A stretch of DNA of 15,602 nucleotides. It comes from Paraphysoderma sedebokerense. Lineage: Eukaryota; Blastocladiomycota; Physodermatomycetes; Physodermatales; Physodermataceae. The stretch lies in contig JAHLJZ010000171.1 of the NCBI GenBank assembly GCA_025602915.1, positions 1 to 15,602 on the forward strand. Reading direction: 5' to 3'. Positions 1 to 10,936 of this stretch are shown here, one piece after another (positions within the stretch are counted from its first letter, which is position 1; each line of letters begins with the position of its first letter). The position numbers and the translations under genes were made by a program. The notes under the pieces are model-generated. The model searched no databases and was not told the origin of the DNA. It worked only from the letters and a program-made list of their open reading frames with translations.

Positions 1-195
1 TTACAAGAAGATTACTACGCAATGCAATCAGTTTCACAACCCGAATCCAATCTACCACCTTCATCTGTTTCTTACCCATCGTCATCCAATCCAACGTTTG
101 ACCATTCGCAATCTCCACTGTCTGTGTCTGCGTCGACCGAAAATAACATAATAGACTCAACGTCAGCTTCACAGCCGGCTTTCGTTTCCAATTGA
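1..195 (+). CDS. C-terminal exon of an unidentified serine-rich protein (partial)
   Basis: Frame 1 is open from the left edge to a TGA at 193-195, giving 64 residues. The peptide begins LQEDYYAMQSVSQPE and is rich in Ser, Pro, Gln and Asn, with runs such as PPSSVSYPSSSNP, and ends QPAFVSN. Such composition is typical of a disordered C-terminal tail, for example in transcription factors or signalling proteins, but nothing in it identifies a family. Base composition falls sharply to AT-rich sequence right after the stop, which supports a true gene end. The gene body lies outside the window. No function is assigned. Confidence 0.6.
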   Translation, partial: LQEDYYAMQSVSQPESNLPPSSVSYPSSSNPTFDHSQSPLSVSASTENNIIDSTSASQPAFVSN

Positions 196-1654
196 TAGCC
201 CATTTTGCAATAGATCTGAAGGAGATGTTGATACCGTTTATTGTTTGAGATGTGAGAAGGGATTCACGTAGGAGATTCAAAGTGCGACAGCGACCATCGG
301 AGATCACATAACTATCATAGAACCGTTCACGTCTTTTACTTATGATCCATATCAAATCTATTTATATATTCATTGCCATTAACGATTGGTTGGGAATTGT
401 GGGTTTGGAATTGCGTCTGATTAACGAATGAGAGTTGTCAGAACAAAGTTGGTTATGCTGTGAAATATGTATTATATTATTTTTTGTGTTGATTTTGTCT
501 GTGATTTAAGATGATTTTAATACCGTTGTATTTTGTGATCTCAATTAAAGAATTCAAAAATTGAAGTATAATTTTGTAGCATAAAAAACTTGTGCTTGAA
601 ATATCGCACCGGCTTGAGCGAACACGGATTTAAAGATTGACCTTCAGAATATTTGATCACATTGTTTCACTTCTCGAACTTACTTCCACATCCTATTACT
701 GAGAAGTCTCTCAATTGTTAAAGAATTTCGCACTCAAGTGATACGCATTGTTTGAAATTCACATTTACACCAGTTCTAAAGAGTTGCACTTAATATCATG
801 TTTAAAGGTTTAAGACATGCGATTTCCAGACTAGGTCCTATATTTTAACCTAGTGTCACAAAGACGGCAATTTAAATAAATAACCAAACCTACAATCTGG
901 AACAAGCTATGGCAAAAAAAATAAAGCAAACAATATGTCTTAATTTTTCTTTCAAATTGTTTTCCGTTCTTTTTGTAGTTTATCGTGAACAATGACAAAC
1001 CCGTCGTTGTGGCCATCTTTTAGAATTAAATAAATTGTTTTCATAAATTAAGTTTTGTACATATTGATCACATTTACATTAAATATAACTCGGCTATTGA
1101 GAAACCATTATTTATCTGAAAAATTCAAATTTTTAGTCGTCCATGTTCCGCGGTATGAATACACAGCTGGACAGTTTTCCAATTATTTCCACCGTGTTTC
1201 ACGGACTGTACGCACATATTAGCTTCTTAGATAACAATGTTGTGATTATTGGCTGTTAAAGTATAGTTTTGAAGAGAATGTAAGTGTGAATCCAATCTTA
1301 ATGTTATAATAGAATGATTCGGCAGTTTCCGAATATATTGAATGGTCCGAAATCCAAAGTGTACGAATTCATTTCTGCTGAATTTTTTCGACCATGTTTC
1401 GTTGACTACATAGCACAGTCTTTACATAGTTGGAGATTTATTCACGAGCAAGTGACAGTATCACATTTTTGAATAGTTTTATCAAATTCAGTCAATCGGA
1501 TTTTGTTGCTTTGATTTATTGAATACATATACAGATGATTCAAGATGGCTAACCATCAGCCATTAAGGCTATAATTGTGGTAATAAAAATATTTATATAA
1601 CATCCTTCGATTACTATTTCAAATTTTTTTCGGCAAGCTTCTGAATATAATCCC
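196..1654. other. Long AT-rich convergent intergenic region, no gene seen
   Basis: This 1.46 kb stretch lies between the stop of the left-edge gene and the stop of END3, which point toward each other. It is AT-rich with many stop codons in all frames. The only open frame of 60 codons (831-1016, minus) has no coding character or recognisable motif. I saw no tRNA-like cloverleaf, repeat or transposon remnant. It presumably holds two 3' untranslated regions and spacer. Confidence 0.5.
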
Positions 1655-3440
1655 TTAAATCAGTGTACTTTTTTCCTTTGTGACTTCCAATTTTACAATT
1701 CTTAACCTTTCTTTTGCATCTTGAATCATCTTTTCCATTTCTTTTTTCTTGCCTCCAAATCCATTCACATCACCACTTTTATCTTTGTTTTCCTTTGATT
1801 CTTGCATTTCAAGTAACATTTTCACTTGACTTTCCGTGCGATCTAATTCTGATAATTTGGTTTTGAGTGACAAAATGTCAGATTGAAGTGTACTCGACAG
1901 TTGGGTGTAATACTGTTGCAGAGATTTGAATGACTCGAGAGTTTTCGAATCGGTTGTGTTGCTTATAGATGTTGAAGAAGAGGATTTAGACAGACGGGCT
2001 TGGTCAAGTTGGGAGTCAAGTTGGGATAATTCTTTCTCGAGCAATTCGATTTGCTGTTGAGCTTGAGCTGAAACAGCAGGAGTATATTTGGAATCCAAAG
2101 AGGAGGAAGAAGATGACTTTGAGGTATACAGATTTGTGGGATTATCGCCATATGTGCCTAGATTTTACGATAATTATGACATTTCGAGTTGTAACAAGCG
2201 CGAGCGGTTAGGGCGGGATATTAATATTGAAAATTATACTATGCATGAAATGTAATCACCTTTTCTTTGCATCAGCGGACTGGTTAGCTTGTTAACATAT
2301 CCTTCGGCGATTTGACTTCCTTTGCCGAGCACCTCGCCACGACTACCTAATCTCGAACTGGTAATATACTCATCATTGTTCAATCCCTCTGCACTGCCAC
2401 TTTTCGATAAGTTGGTAAATGAAGTCGATTTCTGTGGTTTCTTGAACTGAAGGATCAAGTCCGGTGGAAGGTATGATGGGAGCGGTTTTCCGCGACGTCG
2501 AGTGTTCATAATGTGCATAAAAACAATAAATTGGTCTTTTGTGATTGCATCGAGACGATGGATGTCAACAACGTTCCTGATTGAAGAAGAATCAATGTTT
2601 CCAAATATATGTTAAGCGACAATCAAAGAGCCACAGAAGTTAACGGGTAAGCCAAGAATAATTACCACATCGCTTTGAATTCTTCTTGCGGCCGCCGAGA
2701 GAGGTAAAACACATCTTGCATTTCATTTTCTATATGTCATGTGTCAGATAACTGGCATTCTTGTGGAACATTTATGATAAAAGAGAAAGAACGATTACAC
2801 TTACTCGATATTAAGCCATCTACGACGGGCAACTTTTTATATTCATCTTCGTACTTTAATCGATCAGATGGAGAAATGTACCAATCGAAATTATCGGTGA
2901 ATTCAATCATGGGCTGTGGTATCAGATAGGATCACGAATTAAAATTGTTGTTAATATTGCGAATCAAGCGTCCATTTTGTAACACTCATTACTCACAGGA
3001 GGTAGCTGAGGAGGTTGGCTTGGTTGATATAATGTGCTTCCAAATGAAGCTGACGGAATATTAGTTTGATTATAACCAAGACTGCTTGCTCCAGCGCCAG
3101 TACCGAGATCGTAGTTAGAATTGCCATAAGAGGGTGTTGCAGGTTGCATCTGTTTTGACGGAGGAATAAAGTATACCGGCAAAGAGGAAGGTATAGGAGA
3201 GCCGTTGAGGGTATCGTAGACAAGTCTCATTGCAATGACGAATTCGTCAATATCCAGTTGGCCGTCTCCGTCCATATCGCTCAGAGACCAAATCTGGGAG
3301 AGTTGATGTGACGGGAGATTTGATTTCAAGAAGACTGATCTAGCTTGCGAGCCGTTGATTTTTCCATTGCTAGGGTTGAGTGAGTAAAAGATGGACTCGT
3401 AGCGGGACCTCTCGTCTGGCGAGATGGGTGAGTAGGACAT
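1655..3440 (-). CDS. END3: End3-type EH-domain endocytosis protein
   Basis: Five exons on the minus strand: 3440-2997, 2913-2805, 2729-2666, 2576-2260 and 2157-1655. They join in frame to 478 residues, and all introns are GT-AG (first donor GTGAGT). Residues 1-95 form an EH domain with a canonical EF-hand loop at 55-66 (DMDGDGQLDIDE) and the helix FVIAMRLVYD. A Gly/Ser/Pro/Gln linker (about 95-148) leads to a second EH-like domain (about 157-240) containing DWYISPSD, DGLISKNEMQDVF, MWNVVDI and QFIVFMHIMNTRRRGKPLP. Its EF loop (DIHRLDAITKDQ) is degenerate. The C-terminus (about 340-478) is a Gln/Glu/Lys-rich coiled coil. This is the layout of yeast End3p and Aspergillus SagA, which work with Pan1 and Sla1 at cortical actin patches during clathrin-mediated endocytosis. 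Yeast End3p is about 349 residues, so this protein is longer in the linker and tail. It is transcribed divergently from the methyltransferase gene. Confidence 0.9.
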
Positions 3441-3823
3441 TTTCTGCTGGTTTGGAAGAGTAGTTTGCGGGGAGGGGGAGAGTGTAGATAGTATAGTCAG
3501 AAACAGCGAAAGAGGGTATTTAGATAGTGTTTTTGTCGTCTGACTATGAATGATATCTCCTATATTATATATTAGATGGAGTGCTTAAACCAATACGACG
3601 GAACAGGCGTCCGTAGTGGTGAACGAGCTGTCGTAACGGTGAACGAGCTGTCGTAGTGGTGAACCAAGTACGGATTGGCAGTGAACAAAATCAGTGGAGT
3701 TCCCTGCAAGCGGACTACATTAATATACCGCTAAATTACAGTACAATATTTGGCTATATTCCACTATATTACTTTATATTGCAAATTATCCACTGCCGCA
3801 TTCACAGTGCATTCCGCTCGCCC
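3441..3823. promoter_or_regulatory. Shared divergent promoter region of END3 and the TFB1M-like gene
   Basis: The 383 bp between the two start codons must hold both 5' ends, because the genes diverge. Next to END3, the minus strand is pyrimidine-rich (around 3441-3480). Nearer the methyltransferase there are several TATATT/TATTAC-type AT runs (about 3745-3785) and a short tandem repeat (described separately). No specific factor site can be named from sequence alone. Confidence 0.45.
3613..3666. repeat. 20-bp tandem repeat, about 2.7 copies
   Basis: Three consecutive units begin at 3613, 3633 and 3653. The first is GTAGTGGTGAACGAGCTGTC. The second differs only at GTAAC versus GTAGT. The third is cut off after GTAGTGGTGAACCA. 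The array lies in the divergent intergenic region, about 170 bp upstream of the methyltransferase ATG. Confidence 0.85.
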
Positions 3824-5556
3824 ATGAAATCACTCCCGCCGCTGCCTTCGGTCAACCAGCTGCTCAAGTAAGTCATTCACTCCGCGGCCATCTTTGTCAT
3901 CCCTTCATCAAACTTAACGCAACTTCATCTCTTCTGCCAGGATCTACAATCTATCCGCAAAGCAGAAACTGAGCCAAAATTTCATCCTCGATCAGAATGT
4001 CACGGGTAGCTCATCATTCCCACTTTTATCGCAACGCCCTTTGAATATATTTCAAAGATCTCAATCTTATTCTAATTACGATGATTGTGTGTAGATAAAA
4101 TTGTAAGACTTGTCGCTGGAAGCAAAAAATCATTGTCAGACTCGCTCGTCGTGGAAGTCGGCCCAGGTACATCAGCCCGCCCTTTCTTTTTTCAATTCTC
4201 TTGACCCAAGTTTTTTTTTTACGAACGTTGTAAATTAACCGTTTCTTTTGCCTTAAAAGGCCCCGGATTATTGACCCGCTCTTTATTGGCCGCTGGAGCA
4301 ACCAATGTTGTCGCCATTGAAAAAGATCCAAGGTTTCTTCCGACGTTAAACCAACTGGCCGAGGCTACCGATCAAAGGCTGAAGGTAATACTATTGCAAT
4401 TATCTCGATTCCAAACCAAAACATGTCTAATCGCATTTTTGAATAATACTCCTCATGCGAATATGGGATTTGTTGTTATCTCTTAGATAATTCAAGGCGA
4501 CGTTTTACAAACTACAGCTTCAAAAATATTTTCTGCCGCGCACATGAATGAATCATCCATAGACAAGATGCCAATACATATCGCTGGAAACTTGCCCTTT
4601 GGAATATCAACAGTACTGTTATTCCAATGGCTCCACAATTTGGCCAAGCGTGACGGATTGTTCAAATACTCAAGTAATATCGATATGGTTTTGATGTTCC
4701 AAAAAGAGGTCGCTCAGGTGAGTTATTAACATTATGCTGCTTCATCAATTGTTCTAAGATGATGATCAGTTTTTGCAATGTCATTATCTACTTCTAATCA
4801 AATATTGCTATTACACATAAAAGCGAATTACAGCTTCTCCACAATCACCTGAGCGGAGTCGACTCTCCGTTATGACACAATCCCTGTGTTCAGCTTCACT
4901 CGAGTATATTGTCCCCGGGAAAGTCTTTGTTCCGCCTCCCAAAGTGGATGCTGGCGTTGTCAAACTGATACCTTTAGAAAAGAGGATATTGGATTCGAAT
5001 GGTTGGTTGTAGTCTCACTGGATGGATTGTTACTCAAAATTATGCCGTTTTAGATTCGTCCTCTTTGTCTCGTTATCTCTTAGAGTAGCTGGAATCTCAT
5101 TGAGTAATAACCTTCCTACCCTATAGTTCCTTATGCAGTTCTTGAAACAATACTTCGACATGCCTTTAATCAAAGGCGAAAAACCATTAAGAATAGTTTG
5201 AGGTATTGATTCCCCGTCTCAGCGGTTTTCACTCATCTTTATTTTTTCTTTCAGATGAGATACCCTGTTTTTACTTTGATAAATTTATCATCTTTCCCCG
5301 ATTTCCATATTCTCTAATTACCGCAAATTGCGCGCCAACCAGCTCCCTTCTTCCTTCTCCGACCATTGTTCCACTCCTCGAAACCTCGAATATTTCTCCA
5401 ACGTCGCGGCCGCAAGATATTGAGACGGAGTTGTGGTGTAACCTGGCTAAAACACTTTGGGAGAGTGGAAAAATAAGTTTAAGTGAGAAAGGTGGCGTAA
5501 ATTTCGGCGAGACAAAGCAAAAGATCGTAAGGGAGAATATGCTCCTTAAGGATTGA
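3824..5556 (+). CDS. Mitochondrial SSU rRNA adenine dimethyltransferase (TFB1M / KsgA-Dim1 family)
   Basis: Eight exons: 3824-3867, 3941-4005, 4095-4166, 4260-4384, 4487-4717, 4824-5001, 5127-5202 and 5343-5556. They give 334 residues; human TFB1M has about 346. The KsgA/Dim1 motifs appear in order: LSQNFILD (25-32), SAM-binding VEVGPGPGLLTR (56-67), acidic AIEKDPRF (79-86), GDVL (106-109), catalytic NLPF (137-140), FQKEVAQ, RSRLSVM, and FVPPPKVDAGVV. The tail keeps FNQRRKTIKNSL and LLETSNISPTSRPQ. Known relatives dimethylate two adenines in the 3' hairpin of mitochondrial small-subunit rRNA. The opening LPPLPSVNQLLK matches the TFB1M N-terminus, and no other in-frame ATG lies upstream back to 3656. 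The least certain junction is the last intron (5203-5342), chosen to keep frame and the family spacing. The nearer acceptor at 5254 would give an immediate stop. With the NLPF motif intact, it is probably an active enzyme rather than an Mtf1-like factor. Confidence 0.92.
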
Positions 5557-5792
5557 ATTCTCTGATGCTAGAGGCTTTGAAAATAATGATATTCCGTCGC
5601 AATGTAAATAGAATTGATATCATAACTTAATGTCATTGCTTGACAACACTTTCTCTGTTGTGCTAGATTACATATATATAAATTGTCTTTGTCGTCATTC
5701 CTTTTGCTGCCGCCTGCGCGGTTTGTTCTGTTCACCTGGGATTGCCCTTTCATTATCCAACTATTCCCCATTTCGCAACCCATTATGATACG

Positions 5793-7581
5793 ATGCCAAG
5801 TATCTTAGATATTCTGCGGCAACGTCGCAGCATTGGAAACTCGGCTTCGTTTCCATCATCGTCGATCAACATCTCAGAAACCGACGATGCTTGGCAGCTA
5901 CTCTCAGTGGACTCTTCTGAGGGCACGGACACTATTCATATGTCCGACAAACAGTAGGTTTTGATTTTGTCTTGCGATTGCGCCTACAAATTCTACATCT
6001 CGGTCATTAGAGAACGCTAGTATTAAAGATTTGATGATCAACTACTATATAGATGGCTCGATTTGTTTATCAAAACGTTTGTAAAATCATCTATTGCAGC
6101 CAACGACGACGCTGACAACGGATCGGATGATTTATTGTTCTTTGTCCGACCTGAAATGAATTCAGACGACGAACGAGTTTTTGTAAGAAGGAAACCGAAA
6201 GCGAGTGTCGCAAGCGATGTAACTGAAGAGGAAGAATCAGGAAATTTCCTAAAAGTGTTGGGTGTGACGGATAATGTCGTGCCGAGAGAATCCTTTTGGT
6301 TGAATGTTATCGCTCAGGTTAGTTTTAAATTACTTGTAAAATGTGAAAAAAATTAGAGGTTATAGATTGACTATTGGTTTATTCGAAAATGATTTCTCTA
6401 TAATATCAGTTACCCTGTTATATCACCGTTTCGACCTGTTCACGAAAACCTTCATCATTATTATCTGATTCCGACTCCAATCATGCAGCCTCGACTACAG
6501 TAGAGGAGGCCTCGTCTGAATCTCCATTCGTATTGAACCCTCTCCAGTCTACCACGAAACGGGTCTACGCGACTCCGTATGAACAGCGAATGGATACTAA
6601 CAAGTCATCGCATTGTGCTTGCTCGTATCCTATCGTTTTCTTTTGTGTCAACGATTATATGGATTGTTTTGAGTCTGCTATTATAAAAGAAACGGAGCAT
6701 TTATGTATTGAAGTATCTTGCCTCATTGAAAAATCACCCCACTTTGCCAATAGAACCTCCGTACCTTCTACTCTCATTGCGGAACAATCGTCCAGCCTTT
6801 CCTCCACTATTCCTTCTACTCCGACAGCCCACCCTCTGCGTAAATCCTCAAGCATCCAGTCTATAACGAATAATCATACTACGGATACAGGTGTCATCTT
6901 TCCATTCGACAATGACTCTTACCATAAAATAGTTTTGTTTCAAGGAACCGCTTCGTTTGAATCAATTGTTGATGTTTACAGTTCTAAACAGCAGCAAAAA
7001 CAATCGATGATTCAGTGGTTGTCGAAATCGGAAGACAAAACAACAGAATTCGTTAGCATGGTTGGACCTCATGGTATTGGGAGAGCTCAGGTTCGCTTTT
7101 TTCACTCCCTCCTCTGAATATGACAATACGATGTCTTAATTTGAAGATTAAATACCCATTTCCTACATTATATGGACACATTGTCTTCTTTCCAAACAGG
7201 TTGCAGTGACTCCCGTTGCTCATTCTCTGACATCGTCTCCAAAGCAAGCGCCGTCACCTTCATCTTCATCTTCCACCCCTGCATCACCGTTGAAGAAGCT
7301 TCTAATGAATCTATCTCCATCAACATCTCACTCTTCGCGTCCGGAAAGTCTACAATGTTGTTTGACATTTGTCAATATGGATTGGAGGTATATCGCAAAG
7401 TATGTCTACCGCTTCCTATGGCGGCCCATCTCTCATTTTTCGTACAAATATCATTTCATGTATCCTTACCCTTCTAAACCACCTATTTTGAAATCGATTG
7501 TATTCTAATTACTGCGTCTAACATTACAATTTTTCTAGGAATTTGTTAAAATTTATCACCTCTATCGATAAAGTCGGTTGA
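5793..7581 (+). CDS. KIAA0930 / DUF2045 family protein of unknown function
   Basis: Five exons (5793-5953, 6053-6317, 6410-7090, 7200-7399, 7539-7581) join in frame to 449 residues. The family match rests on colinear blocks like those of animal KIAA0930: WLDLFIKTFV at 55-64, DDLLFFVR, RESFWLNVIAQ ending at 142, RVYATPYEQRMD, SYPIVFFCVNDY, GVIFPF/VLFQGTASFESIVDVY, TTEFVSMVGPHGIGRAQ ending at 369, and a C-terminal CLTFVNMDWRY. Between these it carries a Ser/Thr-rich insertion containing RKSSSIQS, probably disordered. No catalytic motif, signal peptide or membrane segment is visible, and the biochemical role of the family is not established. The start is the first ATG in the frame that splices cleanly. 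The C-terminus is less sure, because a different acceptor for the last intron would read into an open stretch downstream (7603-7804). Confidence 0.85.
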
Positions 7582-7602
7582 CGTTGATTCCGTCTATTGA
7601 AG

Positions 7603-7804
7603 CCATCGAAAGGCTTCATTTCATTTCATGACGACAACCCCTTCTACACGGGGAGCTATCGTCGACGCCCCTGATGATATTGGTTGTGAATTGATCGAAT
7701 ATGCACTTCCCTCCATTTTGACTGGGGTGTTGGCTCTCACCGAAATCCTCGATATATGTCATGATTCGTTCTTGAACGAACGCCAGATGAAGTCGAGCAG
7801 TTAA
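7603..7804 (+). other. Short open stretch, possible alternative last exon of the DUF2045 gene
   Basis: From 7628 an ATG opens a 58-codon frame ending at TAA 7802-7804, with less AT-rich, coding-like sequence including IEYALPSILTGVLALTEIL and DICHDSFLNERQMK. If the last intron of the upstream gene ran 7400-7602 instead of 7400-7538, this frame would be read in phase and the protein would end with 67 other residues. The 7538 acceptor (TTTTTCTAG) is better and gives a tail that fits the family, so I treat this as a possible alternative exon, a separate tiny gene, or chance. The rest of 7805-8391 is AT-rich and holds nothing I recognise. Confidence 0.3.
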
Positions 7805-8391
7805 CAGATTGGCGTAATATCACAATATCACAATCGAAAAAGATCAATCGAGTTTGTCTATTTTGGACACATTTCATGTAAGCCGTGCGCCCAGAAATTG
7901 ACACTGAGTGAAACTTTTACAATGTCAGTGAAGATAGGCTGAAGTAGTGCTATAGACTGCATATTTCGTAATGCAAGCATATTATAATATTAGCACCATC
8001 GTTGAAAGATGAAATACAGAGACAAAAGTTCCACGTCCTTGATCTACATATATTGAGGTTGTGAAGCATCATGTTCCAACTAAAAGTGCCATTAAAAAAT
8101 TCTTGCCAACAATCCAGGAAAGATTCAGCTGTACATGGTTTATGTTTGATATTTCGGGAAACTAACTCGTGTTTCCCCTATTAAAGTATACGCAAGGATT
8201 ACCAACTTAACAGATTGGTTACAAATTTACCATACTACCTCAAACCAGAACCTCTCAATTCCTCTCGACTCAGTGCTTCCGAAACTAGTCCAATCATATA
8301 GATTATCGCTGCCATCTTCTCCAGTTCTATTATGACCGCTGTCATCGTTTCGATAAATCCAACCCCAAAAGCGCACAGCTGATTGAGAGAG

Positions 8392-10035
8392 TCAATCTAA
8401 TGAATCGTAATATGATGTATTTCCACCTGAGTCTCCATTTGAATCATTCCGCCTCTGTTCTTCATTAGCTCCGACGGTATTATGTGGATGTGAGTCAGAA
8501 TCGTTATCAGAATCCTCAATATCTACCCAATCGTTATCTTCCGTGTTAATAGGGTGAGATGAAAATGAGTACGAATAGGAGAAAGGATTTGAGTTTGAGT
8601 TCTGTGGCCAATTCGAAGACATGTTGTTGCGCTGGTTATTGTTATTGCTTTGATGGCTGGCCTCGCCTGTAAGTGCAGAAAAGAAGTCGTAAAACCCACC
8701 GGGGATAGGTTCTGGTGGGTCTTCGAATGTTGTGCTTGTATTTGATGTTGCAGCGTTATTTCGATTAGAAGACTGTGATGAATTGGCCTGATGCGATAAT
8801 GGCGACGTTGATGGCTGTCCGTTCGGGGACTGCTCCGACTTTGGGACTAGAGAGTGCCGACAAACAGGACACGTACCGTTATTCTTAAGCCAGGGAACTG
8901 TAATAATCAGCAAGCTCTAAGTGTAAGTAACCTCGCGTATTGAAGCAGTGACATTCAATCACACATACCGATACAATCCTCATGGAACAAGTGTAAACAA
9001 GGTAGCTGAATGACCTCATTTTCGAGTTCATATTTCTCTTGGCAAACGGCGCAGTCGATTGACTTATCTACATGTAGTTAGCAGGTGTCAACTCCAAGTC
9101 ATCAAATAATTTGAAACGATGTAGAGACAATTATACATACCAACTTGCTCCTGATTCACTTTTACTCTCGGTAATTCTTTGATCACATCTTCAGGAGCTG
9201 GTGGCGGAGCATGACGTCTAAGTTTTCAAGACATAGACAAAAGCACAGGTTAGAGATTATAGCAAAAAGTACAATTATCTGTACTCCATTACTCCGATGG
9301 TGTTACACATACGAAGCAAACGATGGATCACATACCCAGTCTGCTCCATCAATTGTGACATCAACCGATCAAATGCAGCCTGTCCAAATACATAGTCTCC
9401 TGCGTTACCGAAGCCACCGCCATTAGGTAGTCCTCCCCCCAACATTGCATGAAGGAATCTAGCCAGATCTAGTTCGCCGACTCCATTTCCGCCAAAGACG
9501 ACATTCGGGCCACCAGGAACACCGGCCCCAGTTCCCCCGATCACAGTACCAGTTCTGACGGCCCCTCCACCTCCACCCATCATCTGGCCCAAGAAAGTTT
9601 GTAGGGCAGAAGTCAGCATGTCATGTTGCGCATTTGTTCCCCCACCAAAGAATGGATAATCCATTTCTTCATCATCGTAAACGTCGTCCGGTTGGGCAAA
9701 TCCTCGAGGGTCATTATCTTCTTCAATCTGAATATTTCAAATCACTTAGTTAGCTGCTGGCTAATTCATGTAAGTGCTCAAAATAGGACCGACTATGAAC
9801 AGCTCATAAAACTGAGAATGAGTTCGGCGTCTTCAAGACGTTGGTTGGCGACTTTTAAAGATCAAGAATTGCATAGTATTAATATATATGTACTTACTTC
9901 TTCTATAAAATCTCCCATGCATATTGGACATTGCAAGACACCAGTATTCCTCGGAGATATTTCAGTTTGGCAAGAATGACACCAGAAAGAGGGAGAACTT
10001 GACCGAACAGAGCCAACAGAGGCGGCAGTCGACAT
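8392..10035 (-). CDS. RING-H2 E3 ubiquitin ligase, RNF115/RNF126 type
   Basis: Five exons on the minus strand (10035-9898, 9727-9336, 9217-9141, 9067-8969, 8897-8392) give 403 residues. An N-terminal zinc ribbon has Cys19, Cys22, Cys36 and Cys39 (WCHSCQTEIS, LQCPICMGDFIEE). The middle is acidic and then Gly-rich with GGGGG runs. A conserved segment (APPPAPEDVIKELPRVKVN) leads into a RING-H2 with all eight ligands: C208, C211, C226, H228, H231, C234, C245, C248. WLKNNGTCPVC is the family signature. The tail (249-403) is Ser/Asn/Gln-rich, with an acidic patch NTEDNDWVDIEDSD. An N-terminal zinc ribbon followed by a distal RING-H2 is the RNF115/126 layout. Those proteins add ubiquitin in cytosolic protein quality control and vesicle traffic, with the zinc ribbon binding partners such as BAG6. 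Substrates here cannot be read from sequence. It is convergent with the DUF2045 gene. Confidence 0.9.
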
Positions 10036-10936
10036 TGGATGACGTATATCAGGGAGATGGGAATAATGTCGACTGGAGTGGATTGATATACAAAGACTTG
10101 GCAGCGATAGATGCGATGGATGCGTTGAAGAACTGCGATATGAATTGCATCGACAGCAATGGAACGGCCTGAAAGCAGGTTTCACGTGATTTTGGCTTGG
10201 ATTTATTAATATTTCAGACTTATACAAACTGAGAGCTACGGTACTAGATTATCATACTGTTAACCTTCATAGATTAGTTAGAATAGATTAAGAAATCATA
10301 GCTGGCGCTAATATGGCACGGGCCACCTTAAATTGCTAAATTGGTATAAGATCTAATCAATTTTGAAAAGATCGACTACACTTTGAAGGGAAAGCTGAAT
10401 GTGGAGCGGACTGGCGATGTGTATCATTACAGTCACCTTTGTTTCAAAAGTAAAGCTGCTTTTAGTCATAATTCAAACCTTTGCAGCCCCTTTACACTAG
10501 GGGGACTTTTTAAAGAAAAATACAATTTTTTGTTCTCCTGTCACCAGCCACCGATGTTTGATTCAGTCTTCAGACGGATAGTTTCCCCCTCGATTCTGTC
10601 AGAAACAGACCGCATTCTGTACAAAGCCAAAGCTGCTACAAGAGTTTTCTGCTGCAAGGTATTGTTGGCAATGGCCTATGTCGGTCAGCATTCAATTGTC
10701 TCGATTCCATCTTTGTATCATGATAATACATCATCACCCACAGTTTAGAAAAGCATTGTTCACGTTTGAGGACACGTCGACTTCGCCCTCCCTCTTCGTT
10801 TCACGCTTTAAGCTTAGTCGATTCGCCCGAAAATCAAAAACCTGTCGTCGGAACGATGTCGCTGTAAATCATTGAACATCGCACATTGAAGAATTTGTAT
10901 CCGTACAGCCAGAATAGGACTGGTAGACATGCGAAG
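10036..10936. other. Divergent intergenic region between the RING gene and the mannosyltransferase
   Basis: About 0.9 kb separates the two start codons and must contain both 5' untranslated regions and promoters. The middle (about 10200-10380) is AT-rich. A plus-strand frame (10383-10748, 121 codons) is open, but shows no domain, low complexity or convincing coding pattern. I saw no repeat or RNA gene. Confidence 0.45.

Noticed and set aside
831-1016. Minus-strand 61-codon frame in the long left gap
   Set aside because: AT-rich, no motif, no splice-compatible partner, and within non-coding-looking sequence.
3656-3823. Longer start for the methyltransferase
   Set aside because: There is no in-frame ATG before 3824; the upstream frame is open only by chance and overlaps the tandem repeat.
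7573-7612. 40-nt intron joining the DUF2045 last exon to the 58-codon frame
   Set aside because: Shorter than every other intron here (about 63 nt minimum) with a weak GTCGGT donor.
10035-10227. N-terminal extension of the RING protein upstream of MSTAASVG
   Set aside because: The frame stays open, but the extra residues do not belong to the family, whose members begin shortly before the zinc ribbon.
10383-10748. Plus-strand 121-codon frame upstream of the mannosyltransferase
   Set aside because: No recognisable domain or coding pattern. The ATG sits in AT-rich spacer, and the next gene has a convincing start with a membrane anchor at 10937. It may be part of a 5' leader, but there is no support for a protein.
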